A stretch of 64,000 nt of DNA. Origin: Haloferax mucosum ATCC BAA-1512 (lineage in GTDB: Archaea > Halobacteriota > Halobacteria > Halobacteriales > Haloferacaceae). The stretch covers positions 248,001-312,000 of the forward strand of contig NZ_AOLN01000011.1 in the NCBI RefSeq assembly GCF_000337815.1, read 5' to 3'. The notes beneath the pieces were generated by a model that was not told where the DNA came from, searched no databases, and was given only the letters and a program-made list of their open reading frames with translations. Made by a program: the position numbers and the translations under genes. Shown one piece after another: positions 53,459 to 62,637 of the stretch (positions within the stretch are counted from its first letter, which is position 1; every line of letters begins with the position of its first letter).

Positions 53459-54013
53459 ATGCCAGGTGCACGCACTGCGAGCGGCGAGCGGGTGACGCTC
53501 AGAACGGCCGAACGCGAGGACATCCCGTTTCTCCAGCGGGCGGGTGCAAACCCAGAGCTACGGTACTCGCTCGGGAACCCGCTTCGGAACCGCGAACAGT
53601 ACGAGATATCCGACGATCGAAACGCACCAGACCAGTTTCTCGTCTGTCTCGAATCCGACGAAACCGACGCGGTCGAACCCGACGACGACGATATCAGACG
53701 ACTGGGACAGGTGACCGTCGCCGACGCGCACTTCAAGCGTCCGGAACTCGGCTACTGGTTGATTCCGGAGGTCCACGGCGAAGGCTACGGCAGAGAATCC
53801 GTCTCGCTCGCCATCGACTACACCTTCCGGACGTACGACACCCCCGCTATCGGTGCGGCGGCGTTCGACTACAACGACGCATCTCGCGGTCTCTTAGAGT
53901 CGCTCGGGTTCGTCGAGGAAGGTCGCCAGCGAAAGTGCATCTACGTCAATGGGGCGTACCGAGATACGATTCGGTACGGCCTGCTTCGGGAGGAGTGGCG
54001 CGGCGGCGAGTGA
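53459..54013 (+). CDS. GNAT acetyltransferase of the RimJ/RimL type
   Basis: The 184-aa protein has VTLRTAEREDIPFLQRAGANPELRYSLG, the N-terminal pattern of this branch, GYWLIPEVHGEGYGRESVSLAIDY (acetyl-CoA loop) and NDASRGLLESLGFVEEGRQRK. RimJ/L-type enzymes acetylate ribosomal proteins, antibiotics or other N-termini. The substrate is not determinable. The length is normal. Confidence 0.88.
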   Translation: MPGARTASGERVTLRTAEREDIPFLQRAGANPELRYSLGNPLRNREQYEISDDRNAPDQFLVCLESDETDAVEPDDDDIRRLGQVTVADAHFKRPELGYWLIPEVHGEGYGRESVSLAIDYTFRTYDTPAIGAAAFDYNDASRGLLESLGFVEEGRQRKCIYVNGAYRDTIRYGLLREEWRGGE

Positions 54014-54022
54014 GTTCGCGGG

Positions 54023-56014
54023 TCAGAACTTTTCCAGCAATCGGCCGTAGAAACTCGTCTCGCGCTCGCCCGCCAGTTTCTCGACTATCAATTCGGGTGT
54101 CGAGCGCGCGAGGTGGTCTTTGACGGGCGAGCGATTCACCACGAGTTCACCGTCTTCGAGTCCGACAGCCTCGATTCCATCGACCGCGACCGAAACGTCT
54201 GCGGCCTCGCGGATGCCGCCTGCGAGGTGCGAGACGAACACTGCGGCCGCGCCCTGTTCGGCGAGTTCTTCGAGAATACCGGCGATGATTTTCGCCGACG
54301 CGCCGGGTTCGGTGATGCTCTCTAACTCGTCTACGAGAACGAGGCGGTCGGCCGCGCCGTCGGTGAGCGCGGCGAAATCGCGGAGCGTGCTCTCGAACGC
54401 TCCGGCGTCGAGCGTCCCTTGCGATTTGGCGTAGTAGTGGAGTTCGGAAAACCGCGAGAGTCGGACCGATTCGGCGGGGACGGGCAGTCCCATGTGGGCG
54501 AGGACGACGACGAGACCGACGAGGTCGAGCGTCGAAGTCTTCCCGCCGCTGTTGACGCCCGAGAGAAGTGTGACGCCGGAGACGTCGTAATCGACGGGGG
54601 CTACGTCCTCGAAATCGACGTCGAGAAGCGGCGAGCGACCACCCTCGATGGTGAACGTTCCGGGGCCGTCGTCGCCCGCGTGGCCGGTAAATTGGGGGAA
54701 GACACAGTCGAAGTCGTCGGCAAACCGAGAGACTGCGAGTCGAACGTCGAGTTCGAGCGCGTCGCGGACCAGCGTCTCGACCGGTTCTCTGAGGTCGTCG
54801 AGGTCCGACGCGAGATCGGCTTTCAGTTTCGCGGCGCGGCGGTCGCGGGCGGTCTTCAGTTCGGTTCGGAGACGGCCGACCGCCTCCTCGTCGTGACCCA
54901 GCGGGAACGACGGGTCTTCGGGAAAGACTCGTTCGGTGAGGTCGGCCTCGCTCGGGCGGAGCGAAAGCGACTCGACGAAGTGCTCGCGGGCGGCCGAAAG
55001 CGCCTCGTCGAACTCGTCTTCGAGTTCCCGCGAGAGCAACGAATCGACCCGCGCGCCCTGTTCGACCAGCGAGAGGAAATCCGTTCCCTCGATGGTCACG
55101 TCGCGCTCTCGAATGACGTCTCGCAGGCGGTCGTTGGCGACCGATTCAGCGGTTGAGGCGGCCGTGTCGAGGTCGGAGACGGCGTTTGAGAGGCGTTCGA
55201 GTTCGTCGTCGCCGACGATGGTTCCGTCGTCGTCGAGGCGGTCGAGAGCGTCTCTGAGTGCGGCCACGTCGCACGGTGGGTCGATACCGGCGGCCTCGTG
55301 GACCGCGGCCGCGGCTTCGAGCGCCTCGCGGTTCTCGGCGAAAAACGCGAGAAGGCGTTCGGGAACGACTTCGTCGGTACGCTCGGCGGCGTCCGGGAGA
55401 ACCCGCACGTCGCCTTCGACGTCGATGCCGGCGAACGACTCGTCGAGAACGACGACTGTCGAGTACGACCGCGCGAGTTCGCCGATATCGCGGGCGTTTT
55501 CGACGACTTCGATGGAGAGTTCGGGAAACGTCTCTTTGGCCGCGGCGTAGCGCTCCGCGTCGGTGGTGGCGATACATCGCTCACGGACGCGACGCGGGTT
55601 CGGGTCAGAAAGCGGTTCGACGCCAGAGAGCGCCGCGAGCACGTCCGGGTCGGCGTCGAGGGCGGTCGCGTCGCCCGCGAACGCACGAACCTCCTCGATG
55701 CGCGATTTCGACCCCGTGGGAAACAGCGTCTCAAGCCGCTTTTCGGCGTACGAGGTGACGGTTCGGGCCTGCAAGAGACCGAGCGCGTCGCGGTAAATCT
55801 CCGAGGCGCGGTCGGTTGCGAGGAACCCGCCGGGGTCGTCGTGGTCGCGTCGAATCGCGCCGCGCGCGATGGCCGCCGCCCGGCCCTCGGTGAGTCCCGG
55901 CGCTCGCGCGAGCGCGGCCACGTCACCGTCGGTGAGCGCTCGTTCGGCGTCGTCGAGTTCCGCGAGCGCCGCGGCGGTCTTCTCGCCGACGCCCGGGATG
56001 GTCTCGAAGTCCAT
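54023..56014 (-). CDS. HhH-MutS-type ATPase (MutS-like protein without mismatch domain)
   Basis: The 663-aa protein starts with a helix-hairpin-helix (IPGVGEKTAAALAELDD, about 5-20), a helical lever (about 200-400), and a MutS-V-type ABC ATPase domain. Walker A GVNSGGKTST lies at about 486-495 and Walker B LVLVDELES near 556. I see no N-terminal mismatch-recognition domain with the Phe-x-Glu motif. It resembles the archaeal MutS5/MutS-like branch, whose DNA substrate (perhaps branched DNA) is unproven. The ATG at 56014 is used; a longer frame to 56572 is not family-like. It is divergent from larE. Confidence 0.82.
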   Translation of the reverse strand: MDFETIPGVGEKTAAALAELDDAERALTDGDVAALARAPGLTEGRAAAIARGAIRRDHDDPGGFLATDRASEIYRDALGLLQARTVTSYAEKRLETLFPTGSKSRIEEVRAFAGDATALDADPDVLAALSGVEPLSDPNPRRVRERCIATTDAERYAAAKETFPELSIEVVENARDIGELARSYSTVVVLDESFAGIDVEGDVRVLPDAAERTDEVVPERLLAFFAENREALEAAAAVHEAAGIDPPCDVAALRDALDRLDDDGTIVGDDELERLSNAVSDLDTAASTAESVANDRLRDVIRERDVTIEGTDFLSLVEQGARVDSLLSRELEDEFDEALSAAREHFVESLSLRPSEADLTERVFPEDPSFPLGHDEEAVGRLRTELKTARDRRAAKLKADLASDLDDLREPVETLVRDALELDVRLAVSRFADDFDCVFPQFTGHAGDDGPGTFTIEGGRSPLLDVDFEDVAPVDYDVSGVTLLSGVNSGGKTSTLDLVGLVVVLAHMGLPVPAESVRLSRFSELHYYAKSQGTLDAGAFESTLRDFAALTDGAADRLVLVDELESITEPGASAKIIAGILEELAEQGAAAVFVSHLAGGIREAADVSVAVDGIEAVGLEDGELVVNRSPVKDHLARSTPELIVEKLAGERETSFYGRLLEKF

Positions 56015-56170
56015 TCGGCCGGACCTATCGCGGCATAGGACAAAAAGTCGCGGGGTGGAAACTGCCGGACGACGCAGTGTGCCGCGACTGGATGCTCGGC
56101 GCACGCCGTCCGACCCGGTCGTTCGGGCCGGGGACGAGGGGCTTTTGACCGTCCACCGGGAAAGAGGGCC

Positions 56171-57070
56171 ATGAGCGAGCGAGACGTCGCGGCGAAGGCT
56201 GACGCAGTACGCGAGGCACTCGCGGAACGGGAGAGCGTCCTCATCGCCTTCTCCGGCGGCGTGGATTCCAGTGTGGTCGCCGCACTCGCCTCCGACGCCC
56301 TCGGCGAGAACGCGGTCGCCTGCACCGCAAAAAGCGAGACGCTTCCCGAAGCCGAGTTGTCGGACGCAAAGCGCGTCGCCGACGAAATCGGCATCGAACA
56401 CGTGACCGTCGAATTCTCCGAACTCGACAACCCGGACTTCGTCGTCAACGACGACGACCGCTGTTATCACTGCCGGACGATGCGTCTCGGGCGGATGTAC
56501 GAGGCCGCCCGCGAGCGCGGTATCGAGACGGTCTGCGACGGGACCAACGCCTCGGACCCCGGCGAGGGACACCGACCGGGTCTCCGCGCAGTCGAGGAGT
56601 TAGAAGTTCTCTCACCGCTTCTCGCACACGATATCACGAAAGACGAGGTTCGCGCCATCGCCGACGAGTACGACCTCTCTGTCGCCGACAAGCCCTCGAT
56701 GGCCTGTCTCTCCTCTCGTATCCCGACCGGTCTCGAAGTGACTGAAGAACGGCTCTCGCGGGTCGAACGCGCGGAGACGATTCTCCGGACGTGGGGCTTC
56801 GAGCAGTTCCGCGTCCGCGACCACGACGGTCTCGCCCGCATCGAAGTCGCACCCGACGAACTCGACCGCGCCCTCGACGCCGACTTCGTTCGCGCCGCCC
56901 GCGACCATCTGAAAGACGCCGGGTTCGACCACGTGACGCTCGACTTACACGGGTACCGAACCGGAAGCGTCAGTCCCGCCGCGGACGACGCGGCACCCGA
57001 CGAGACCGCGGACGACGACGAACTTCTCGTTGACGACGTGTTCGCACAGGAGTATCCGATGCGGAAGTAG
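56171..57070 (+). CDS. larE: ATP-dependent sacrificial sulfur transferase LarE
   Basis: The 299-aa PP-loop enzyme adenylates the nickel-pincer precursor and transfers sulfur from its own cysteine. The P-loop is FSGGVDSSV (about 27-35), followed by RCYHCRTMRLG and GTNASDPGEGHRPG. C179 in SMACLSSRIP corresponds to the sacrificial cysteine (Cys176) of the Lactobacillus protein. An acidic tail follows (DDDELLVDDVF). LarB is 6 kb away. Confidence 0.88.
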   Translation: MSERDVAAKADAVREALAERESVLIAFSGGVDSSVVAALASDALGENAVACTAKSETLPEAELSDAKRVADEIGIEHVTVEFSELDNPDFVVNDDDRCYHCRTMRLGRMYEAARERGIETVCDGTNASDPGEGHRPGLRAVEELEVLSPLLAHDITKDEVRAIADEYDLSVADKPSMACLSSRIPTGLEVTEERLSRVERAETILRTWGFEQFRVRDHDGLARIEVAPDELDRALDADFVRAARDHLKDAGFDHVTLDLHGYRTGSVSPAADDAAPDETADDDELLVDDVFAQEYPMRK

Positions 57071-57079
57071 GCCGGCGCG

Positions 57080-57715
57080 CTACGCCGTGAGAAAATGCGT
57101 CTCGTTTTCCGCGACGACGTGAACGAGCGGTTCGTCGCCTTCGACGACTTCGACGTCGAGTTCGCACAGACTTCCATTTTCGAGCGGTTGTGACAGCATC
57201 GTCTCGACGATATCGAGTCCTTTGACCTCACCGAGCGAGAGCCGAATCGGCGCGCTGTGCGTGACGACTAACACGGTTTCGTCGGGCGAAAGCGAGTCCG
57301 CGAGCCCCGTCCGCGCGTTTCGAACGCGTCGGCGGACCTCCACGAGGCTTTCACCACTCGGGGGGCGTTCGCGGGCGGCGGGCGACCCGACGGCTGAGAG
57401 GGCGTACTGCGGGTATCGCTCGGTCACGTCGTCGAAGTCGAGACCTTGAAACGAGCCGACGTCGCGTTCGCGCCACGCCGGGTCAAGGACGGGTTCGAGA
57501 CCGGATTCGCGGACAATCGGACGTGCAGTCTCTTGGGCACGTTCGATGTCCGACGAGACGAGTCGGTCGATGTCGTAGGTGTCTGCGACGTGGCGCGCGA
57601 GGGCGTCGGCCTGTCCGTGTCCGCGCTCTGTGAGCGAGACGGGTGCCCACCCCTGTACGCGGCCGGCGCGGTTCCACGTCGTCTCGCCGTGTCGGGCGAG
57701 AAGGAGGGTTGCCAT
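57080..57715 (-). CDS. Histidine phosphatase superfamily enzyme
   Basis: The 211-aa protein begins LLLARHGETTWNRAGRVQGW, with the catalytic RHG histidine at about residue 8-10. Later VLVVTHSAPIRLSLG carries the second active-site histidine (T-H-S). These are phosphoglycerate-mutase-like phosphatases; the substrate is open (for example phosphosugars or alpha-ribazole phosphate). The ATG at 57715 is selected. It is divergent from the SRPBCC gene, with 73 bp between starts. Confidence 0.9.
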   Translation of the reverse strand: MATLLLARHGETTWNRAGRVQGWAPVSLTERGHGQADALARHVADTYDIDRLVSSDIERAQETARPIVRESGLEPVLDPAWRERDVGSFQGLDFDDVTERYPQYALSAVGSPAARERPPSGESLVEVRRRVRNARTGLADSLSPDETVLVVTHSAPIRLSLGEVKGLDIVETMLSQPLENGSLCELDVEVVEGDEPLVHVVAENETHFLTA

Positions 57716-57788
57716 ACCCCGTGTCTCTCCGCACTCGCAATGAACGTTCCGCGCGAAATTCACGGTGTTGGAGCGCGAACTATCTCGT

Positions 57789-58301
57789 ATGACACACGAG
57801 ATAACCACGAGTATCGACATCGACGCCCCGCCGGCGCGGGTGTGGGAGGTACTCGTCGATTTCGACCACTACCCCGAGTGGAACCCCTTTATGCGCATCG
57901 CCGGGCGGCCGAACGAGGGCGCGACGCTCACCGTTCACCTCATGCCACCCGGCGGGCGTGAATCCGTCTTCGAACCGGACGTAGTTCGGTGCGAAAAACA
58001 CCGCGAACTCGCGTGGGTCGGCCACCTCGTCGTGTCGGGACTGTTCGACGGCGAGCATCGCTTTCATCTCGAACCGCTCGACGGCGGCGAACGAACTCGA
58101 TTCGAGCACACGGAGGCGTTCACGGGACTGCTCTCGGGACCGCTTCTGTGGTACATGGGCGACGAGACGAGAGCCGGGTTCGTCGCCATGAACGAGGGCC
58201 TGAAGACGCGCGTCGAAGGGGTGGTCGCGGCCGAAAGACGTGACGAAAACGGAAGTGCAGTGGAGGGACAGGAGGTTGACGAACGAGAGGTAGATCGTTG
58301 A
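57789..58301 (+). CDS. SRPBCC-fold protein (polyketide-cyclase/dehydrase-like)
   Basis: The 170-aa protein has SIDIDAPPARVWEVLVDFDHYPEWNPFM, the START/SRPBCC opening with the Pro-x-x-x-V-W pattern. HRFHLEPLDGGERTRFEHTEAF and a C-terminal helix LLWYMGDETRAGFVAMNEGLK follow. This fold makes a hydrophobic pocket for lipids or other ligands. The ligand is unknown. It starts at the ATG at 57789. Confidence 0.87.
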   Translation: MTHEITTSIDIDAPPARVWEVLVDFDHYPEWNPFMRIAGRPNEGATLTVHLMPPGGRESVFEPDVVRCEKHRELAWVGHLVVSGLFDGEHRFHLEPLDGGERTRFEHTEAFTGLLSGPLLWYMGDETRAGFVAMNEGLKTRVEGVVAAERRDENGSAVEGQEVDEREVDR

Positions 58302-58323
58302 GGAGCTGATGAACGCGGGGGAG

Positions 58324-58367
58324 AGGTGCCGACCTACGTGGGTTGAGGTACCGACGTACGTGGGTCG
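58324..58367. repeat. 22-bp direct repeat, two copies
   Basis: AGGTGCCGACCTACGTGGG with TTG appended and AGGTACCGACGTACGTGGG with TCG are adjacent 22-bp units differing at three positions. They lie after the SRPBCC gene. No function is evident. Confidence 0.8.
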
Positions 58368-58436
58368 AGCCGCCGAGCGACGAGAGATTCGTCGTGGGCA
58401 GGTTGGCGACGGTGCTACAGAGAGCCGAGTAGACCG

Positions 58437-58793
58437 TCAATTCGTTTTACTCGTCGCTTCACGCTCGTCGAGTGACTCGCCGCAGAAGCGACACGTGTCG
58501 CGGTCGGCCGCTTCGCGCGAGTGGCAGTTCGGACAGGAGATAAGGGCTGTACGAGTGGGAGCGACACCGGCGTCGGACCGCGACTGGGCGTCAGCATCGA
58601 CACGGCGGTATCCCGGTTCGTCTCTCCCGAGATTTAAATAAAGAGCCAACCCAAGAACCCCTCCGGCGAAAACCGAGAATCCCCAGAGAAAGGCGTTGTG
58701 AGAACTGTGTTTCGTGGCGTCGATACCGACTAAGACACTCACGCCGAACCACGGGACGAAGACGAGCACCACCCACGCGATTGTGTCCGCCAT
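58437..58793 (-). CDS. Two-helix membrane protein with a C-terminal zinc ribbon, 118 aa
   Basis: The protein has two N-terminal hydrophobic segments (about 5-25 and 37-57) and a C-terminal CPNCHSREAADRDTCRFCGESL, a two-CxxC zinc ribbon. Zinc-ribbon membrane proteins of this kind are frequent in haloarchaea and have no known function. The ATG at 58793 is used; an ATG 3 nt upstream exists. An AT-rich CATATATTGG stretch precedes it. Confidence 0.75.
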   Translation of the reverse strand: MADTIAWVVLVFVPWFGVSVLVGIDATKHSSHNAFLWGFSVFAGGVLGLALYLNLGRDEPGYRRVDADAQSRSDAGVAPTRTALISCPNCHSREAADRDTCRFCGESLDEREATSKTN

Positions 58794-58950
58794 CATATCG
58801 TATTTTCAACCAATATATGAAAGTTGTTCCGGGCACTCAACGGTGCTACCGCGAGAGAGTCGAACGAGCGGTAGACGAACCGAAACGGTGAGCGAGCCTG
58901 CGCGATAGACGGGCCGAAAAGAGAGACACCATCTCTATCGCGTGCGGTGG

Positions 58951-60084
58951 TCAGTTCCCGGTCCACCGCAAGACCGCGAGCGTCCCCTCGAAGAGTCCAA
59001 TCATCGTCGCGCCAATCATGATTGGTGCCATCCCGGTCGGGTCGGGACTGACGAGGAACGCGAGACCGACGAACGCGCCCCAAAAGAGCAGGCGACGGTT
59101 TTCGAGCCACTGTCGCGTGACCAAGTTCATCATGATGGCCAACTCGATGAACAGTGGAATCTGGAAGACGATGGCCATGTAGCCCATCAGGATGAGGATG
59201 AGGTTGAAGGTCTCTTTGAGACCGAAGGCGACGGTCGCGGTGTCTTGTGTGTACTGTGTGAGGTATTCGAAGAGCGCCGGGAGGACGATAAAGTGGGTGA
59301 ACGCGACGCCGATGAGTGCGAGGACGAGGCTCGTCGGAACGGCCGCGAGGTAGTATTTCCGCTCTTTTTTGTACAGCCCGGGGCGCATGAAGAGGTACGT
59401 CTCGTAGACGAAGACCGGCAGTCCGATGACCGTGCCGGCGAGACCGGCGACCTTGAGTTTCGTCAGGATGAGTTCGAGCGGGCCGTAGAGTCGCGGACGG
59501 CGGTCCGAAAGGTCCGCGGCGTTGGGAATGTGGGAGTTCCAGAGGAAGTTGATGACGTCGGTCGCACTCGGAATCGTGATGCCGAGTCTGGCCTCGATAT
59601 CGACCATCGCGTTGAGGATGTCCGCACCGGGGAAGAGAACGAGCGTAATTAGGCCCGCGACGCCGAAGACGACCGCCAGCCGGCGAATCATCTCTTCGAT
59701 GTGCGCAGTGAGCGGCATCTCTTGGTCGCTTTCCGGTGCGCCGCCGAGAACGCCGTCGTCGAGGTCGTCGTCGAACTCGTCGTCGAAATTCTCCTCGACG
59801 CCGTCCGGCGGAGACGTGCCGCCACGGTCTTCCCAAGCGGTTTCGTCGGGCATACCCGCTTCCGCGCTGGTGACGGAGGCAGTCGGTGCAGGAGTTGATT
59901 CGGCAGGCTCGACGGACCCGTCTGTGACAGTCTCGTCGCGCGGTGTCACGTGGTCTGTCGGACCGTCGGCCGCCGTAGACGCGTCGTCGGACCCGCCGGT
60001 GGACGAAGACTGCTCGGTGCCGTCTGAGGTTTCTGGCTCGTCATCGACCGCAGAGAGGCCGGTGTCGCGCTCCTCGTCCGCCAT
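58951..60084 (-). CDS. tatCo: Sec-independent translocase subunit TatC (TatCo-type) with acidic N-terminal extension
   Basis: The 377-aa protein has about 120 residues of acidic, disordered N-terminal extension, then six membrane helices with the TatC opening LTAHIEEMIRRLAVVFG. Helix 4-6 loops (LPALFEYLTQYTQD, FLVSPDPTGMAP) follow. TatC binds twin-arginine signal peptides and pairs with TatA. Halophiles export folded proteins mainly by Tat. It is divergent from the tandem TatC gene; tatA is not in the window. Confidence 0.92.
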   Translation of the reverse strand: MADEERDTGLSAVDDEPETSDGTEQSSSTGGSDDASTAADGPTDHVTPRDETVTDGSVEPAESTPAPTASVTSAEAGMPDETAWEDRGGTSPPDGVEENFDDEFDDDLDDGVLGGAPESDQEMPLTAHIEEMIRRLAVVFGVAGLITLVLFPGADILNAMVDIEARLGITIPSATDVINFLWNSHIPNAADLSDRRPRLYGPLELILTKLKVAGLAGTVIGLPVFVYETYLFMRPGLYKKERKYYLAAVPTSLVLALIGVAFTHFIVLPALFEYLTQYTQDTATVAFGLKETFNLILILMGYMAIVFQIPLFIELAIMMNLVTRQWLENRRLLFWGAFVGLAFLVSPDPTGMAPIMIGATMIGLFEGTLAVLRWTGN

Positions 60085-60215
60085 TCAGGTGACCTACGCT
60101 TCCGGCTTGTTATAGGTCTTTTCGCATCGTGCCGAGCGGGCGGCCCGAAACCGACCGCAAACGGAGCGGCGGTGAAAAAGATTGATAACGGCTAGACTGC
60201 TTTCGCCACGTACGT

Positions 60216-62369
60216 ATGTCCAGTGCCCTCGACGAGGACACCAAACAGACACTCGCCGCCGGTCGTGAGACCGCGGGAGCTATGCTCCGAGCGGCGCAAA
60301 AAGACCTCCAAAAGGTCTTTATCGTCTTTCTGTTCGGGTTCCTCGGGACGTTTTACGCACTCAGTCTCTACGTTTGGGAGTTCCTCAAGGGCGTGACCAA
60401 AGCCAAGATGGACGCCACGACGGAGGGTGCGCTCGATATTATCGCACAGACGCCCTTCGACGTGCTTCTCTTACAGGCGAAAATCGCGCTCGTCGTGGGC
60501 ATCCTCTTCGCAATTCCGCCGTTCATCTACTTCTCACGTGACGCGCTGAAAGCGCGCAACATGTGGCCGAAATCGCCCGTCGCGCCGTGGAAACTCGCGC
60601 TCATCGGACTCACGATGCTCCTGTTGTTCGCGGGCGGCGTCGCCTACGGTTATCTCGTGTTCTTCCCGTTTACCTTCGAGTTCCTCGCGCGGAGCGCGTA
60701 CAACGCCGGATTCGACCCGAAATACTCCATCGTCAAGTGGTCGCAGTTCATCTTCCTGCTCACCGTTTCGTTCGGCCTTGCCAGTCAACTGCCGTTGGCT
60801 GTGACCGGTCTGTCGTACACCGAAATCGTCCCCTACGAACTCTTCCGCGACAAGTGGCGGCACGCAATCGTCGGCATCTTCGCCGTCGGTGCGCTGTTCA
60901 CCCCGCCGGACCCGTTCACGCAGATTATGTGGGCCGTCCCGGTCATTTCGCTGTACGCCTTCAGTCTCTACCTCGCGCGGGTCGTCGTCACGGCTAAGCG
61001 CGGAAGCGAGAAGATAGCGCTGAAAGCAACCGCGACGGAGCAGTGGAACCTTCTCGCCGGGACCGGCGGTGTCGGTGGACTCCTCGTCTACGCCTTCTAC
61101 GAGTACGGCGGCGTCGAACTCGCAAACGAGGCGCTCGTCGTCGCCGAGAGCGAGTACCGCTTCCTCATGCCGGGGTCCGAAGCCGTCCTCGGCGGGTTCG
61201 TCATCGGGGGTACCATCTTCGCTCTGGTCTTGGGTCTCGCGTACCTCGTCTTCCGCGACATCCAAGAGATAGAGCGGACGCAAATCGGCGTCGGCGACCC
61301 GACGAAACTCGACCTCTCGTCGCTCGACGCGTCGGGAATCCGCGCCGCACCGCCCGAGGCGTTCGCCGACCGCGAAGAAAACGAGATTATGGCGCTGGCG
61401 TCGGCGGCCATCGACGACGGTGACAGAGAAAAGGCACAGGCGCTTATCGACCGCTTCGACTCGGCCGAAGCAGACCGCGAGGCCGCCGAGGCCGAAGCCG
61501 AGGAGTCGGACGGACTCGAAGACCGGGCGACCCGTGCGAGCGGTGCGTTCTTCGACGAACTCACCGGCGGCGAAACCGACGAAGACGACATCGGCGGCTA
61601 CTACAAGGACATCGCGTTCATCGTCGATTCGATTACCTCGCGGGCGTTCTGGATCATCGGTTGGTTCATGTTCGTCCTCGCAACGACCTTCGGCTGGCTC
61701 TACAGCGGCGGTATCAAGGTCGTGTACGACAATTTCCTCGGTCGCCTGCCGTCCAGTGTGACGCCGGACGAGGTCTGGAGCGTCATCACGCTCCATCCGA
61801 TGGAGGCGCTCGTCCTCGAAGTGAAGTTCTCGACGATTCTGGCGGCGTTTGCGACCCTGCCGCTTCTCGCGTACTTCGCGTGGCCCGCGCTCCGCGAGCG
61901 AAACATCGTCATGCGCCACCGTTCGACCATCTTCCTGTGGGTCGGCGCGCTCGGTGCCGGTCTCTTCGGTGGTCTCGCCCTCGGCTATACGCACATCGCG
62001 CCGACGGTCATCACGTTCCTCGTCGAGGACGCGCTCGCGGCGGACATGATTATCTCCTACCGCATCACCAACTTCTTCTGGCTCGTGTTCTTCACCACGG
62101 CCGGAATCGGCCTCCTCGCCGACGTCCCGATTTTGATGGTGCTTCTCAACAGCGAGGGCATCACGTTCGACGTGATGTGGAATCGCTGGCGCGAGATTAC
62201 CGTCGTCATCCTCGCGCTCGCGGCGGTGTTCACCCCGGCGAGCATCACGACGATGTTCCTCGTGACGATTCCGCTGATGGTCGCATACGGCGTCGGTCTC
62301 GGAGTGCTGTTCGTAATCACGTTCGGCGGGCGTCGGAACCTCGCACCCGCCCGTCGGATACTCGAATAG
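60216..62369 (+). CDS. tatCt: Tandem double TatC (TatCt-type)
   Basis: The 717-aa protein fuses two TatC modules: a first (about 20-370) and a second (about 450-715), linked by an acidic stretch (LIDRFDSAEADREAAEAEAEESDG). The second module begins near FIVDSITSRAFWIIGWFMF and contains TLHPMEALVLEVKFSTILA. Each module has about six or seven helices, with LFTPPDPFTQIMW and VFTPASITTMFL in matching places. Double TatC proteins are known only from haloarchaea. It starts 131 bp from the divergent TatCo gene. Confidence 0.92.
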   Translation: MSSALDEDTKQTLAAGRETAGAMLRAAQKDLQKVFIVFLFGFLGTFYALSLYVWEFLKGVTKAKMDATTEGALDIIAQTPFDVLLLQAKIALVVGILFAIPPFIYFSRDALKARNMWPKSPVAPWKLALIGLTMLLLFAGGVAYGYLVFFPFTFEFLARSAYNAGFDPKYSIVKWSQFIFLLTVSFGLASQLPLAVTGLSYTEIVPYELFRDKWRHAIVGIFAVGALFTPPDPFTQIMWAVPVISLYAFSLYLARVVVTAKRGSEKIALKATATEQWNLLAGTGGVGGLLVYAFYEYGGVELANEALVVAESEYRFLMPGSEAVLGGFVIGGTIFALVLGLAYLVFRDIQEIERTQIGVGDPTKLDLSSLDASGIRAAPPEAFADREENEIMALASAAIDDGDREKAQALIDRFDSAEADREAAEAEAEESDGLEDRATRASGAFFDELTGGETDEDDIGGYYKDIAFIVDSITSRAFWIIGWFMFVLATTFGWLYSGGIKVVYDNFLGRLPSSVTPDEVWSVITLHPMEALVLEVKFSTILAAFATLPLLAYFAWPALRERNIVMRHRSTIFLWVGALGAGLFGGLALGYTHIAPTVITFLVEDALAADMIISYRITNFFWLVFFTTAGIGLLADVPILMVLLNSEGITFDVMWNRWREITVVILALAAVFTPASITTMFLVTIPLMVAYGVGLGVLFVITFGGRRNLAPARRILE

Positions 62370-62438
62370 CCCGCTCCGACCAACCAATCGAGTGACACCG
62401 GAGGTATCGGCGCTGAGACCGTTGAAAAGGCGTTAAGT

Positions 62439-62452
62439 ATTCTCATGAGAAT
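62439..62452. promoter_or_regulatory. Perfect palindrome ATTCTCATGAGAAT before the CopG gene
   Basis: The 14-bp sequence is its own inverse complement and ends 8 nt before the ATG at 62461. CopG/RHH proteins bind such dyads and often repress their own genes, so this is a likely autoregulatory operator over the transcription start. Confidence 0.6.
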
Positions 62453-62460
62453 CGCAGAGT

Positions 62461-62637
62461 ATGGCCAAGATAAGTGTCGAGATTCCCGACGAGTTGCTCA
62501 CCGACCTCGACGAGCACGTCGGCGACGACAAGAAATTCGTAAACCGGAGCGATGCGGTCCGCGCGTCGATTCGAAAGACGCTGGACATCCTCGACGAAAT
62601 CGACGAGCGACACAACCGACTCGACGAAGATGAGTGA
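62461..62637 (+). CDS. Ribbon-helix-helix (CopG-type) regulator, 58 aa
   Basis: The protein reads MAKISVEIPDELLTDLDEHV, the N-terminal beta strand and first helix, and NRSDAVRASIRKTLDILDEIDE, the second helix, as in CopG/MetJ-like dimers. The C-terminal tail is acidic. It overlaps the next gene by 8 bp, so the transporter is translated from the same message. A palindrome precedes it. The effector is unknown, but the neighbour suggests control of modified-base precursor uptake. Confidence 0.85.
   Translation: MAKISVEIPDELLTDLDEHVGDDKKFVNRSDAVRASIRKTLDILDEIDERHNRLDEDE

Noticed and set aside
60534-62387. 617-aa frame antisense to the TatCt gene
   Set aside because: The sense strand encodes an unmistakable double TatC. 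The antisense product is a charged, repetitive shadow.
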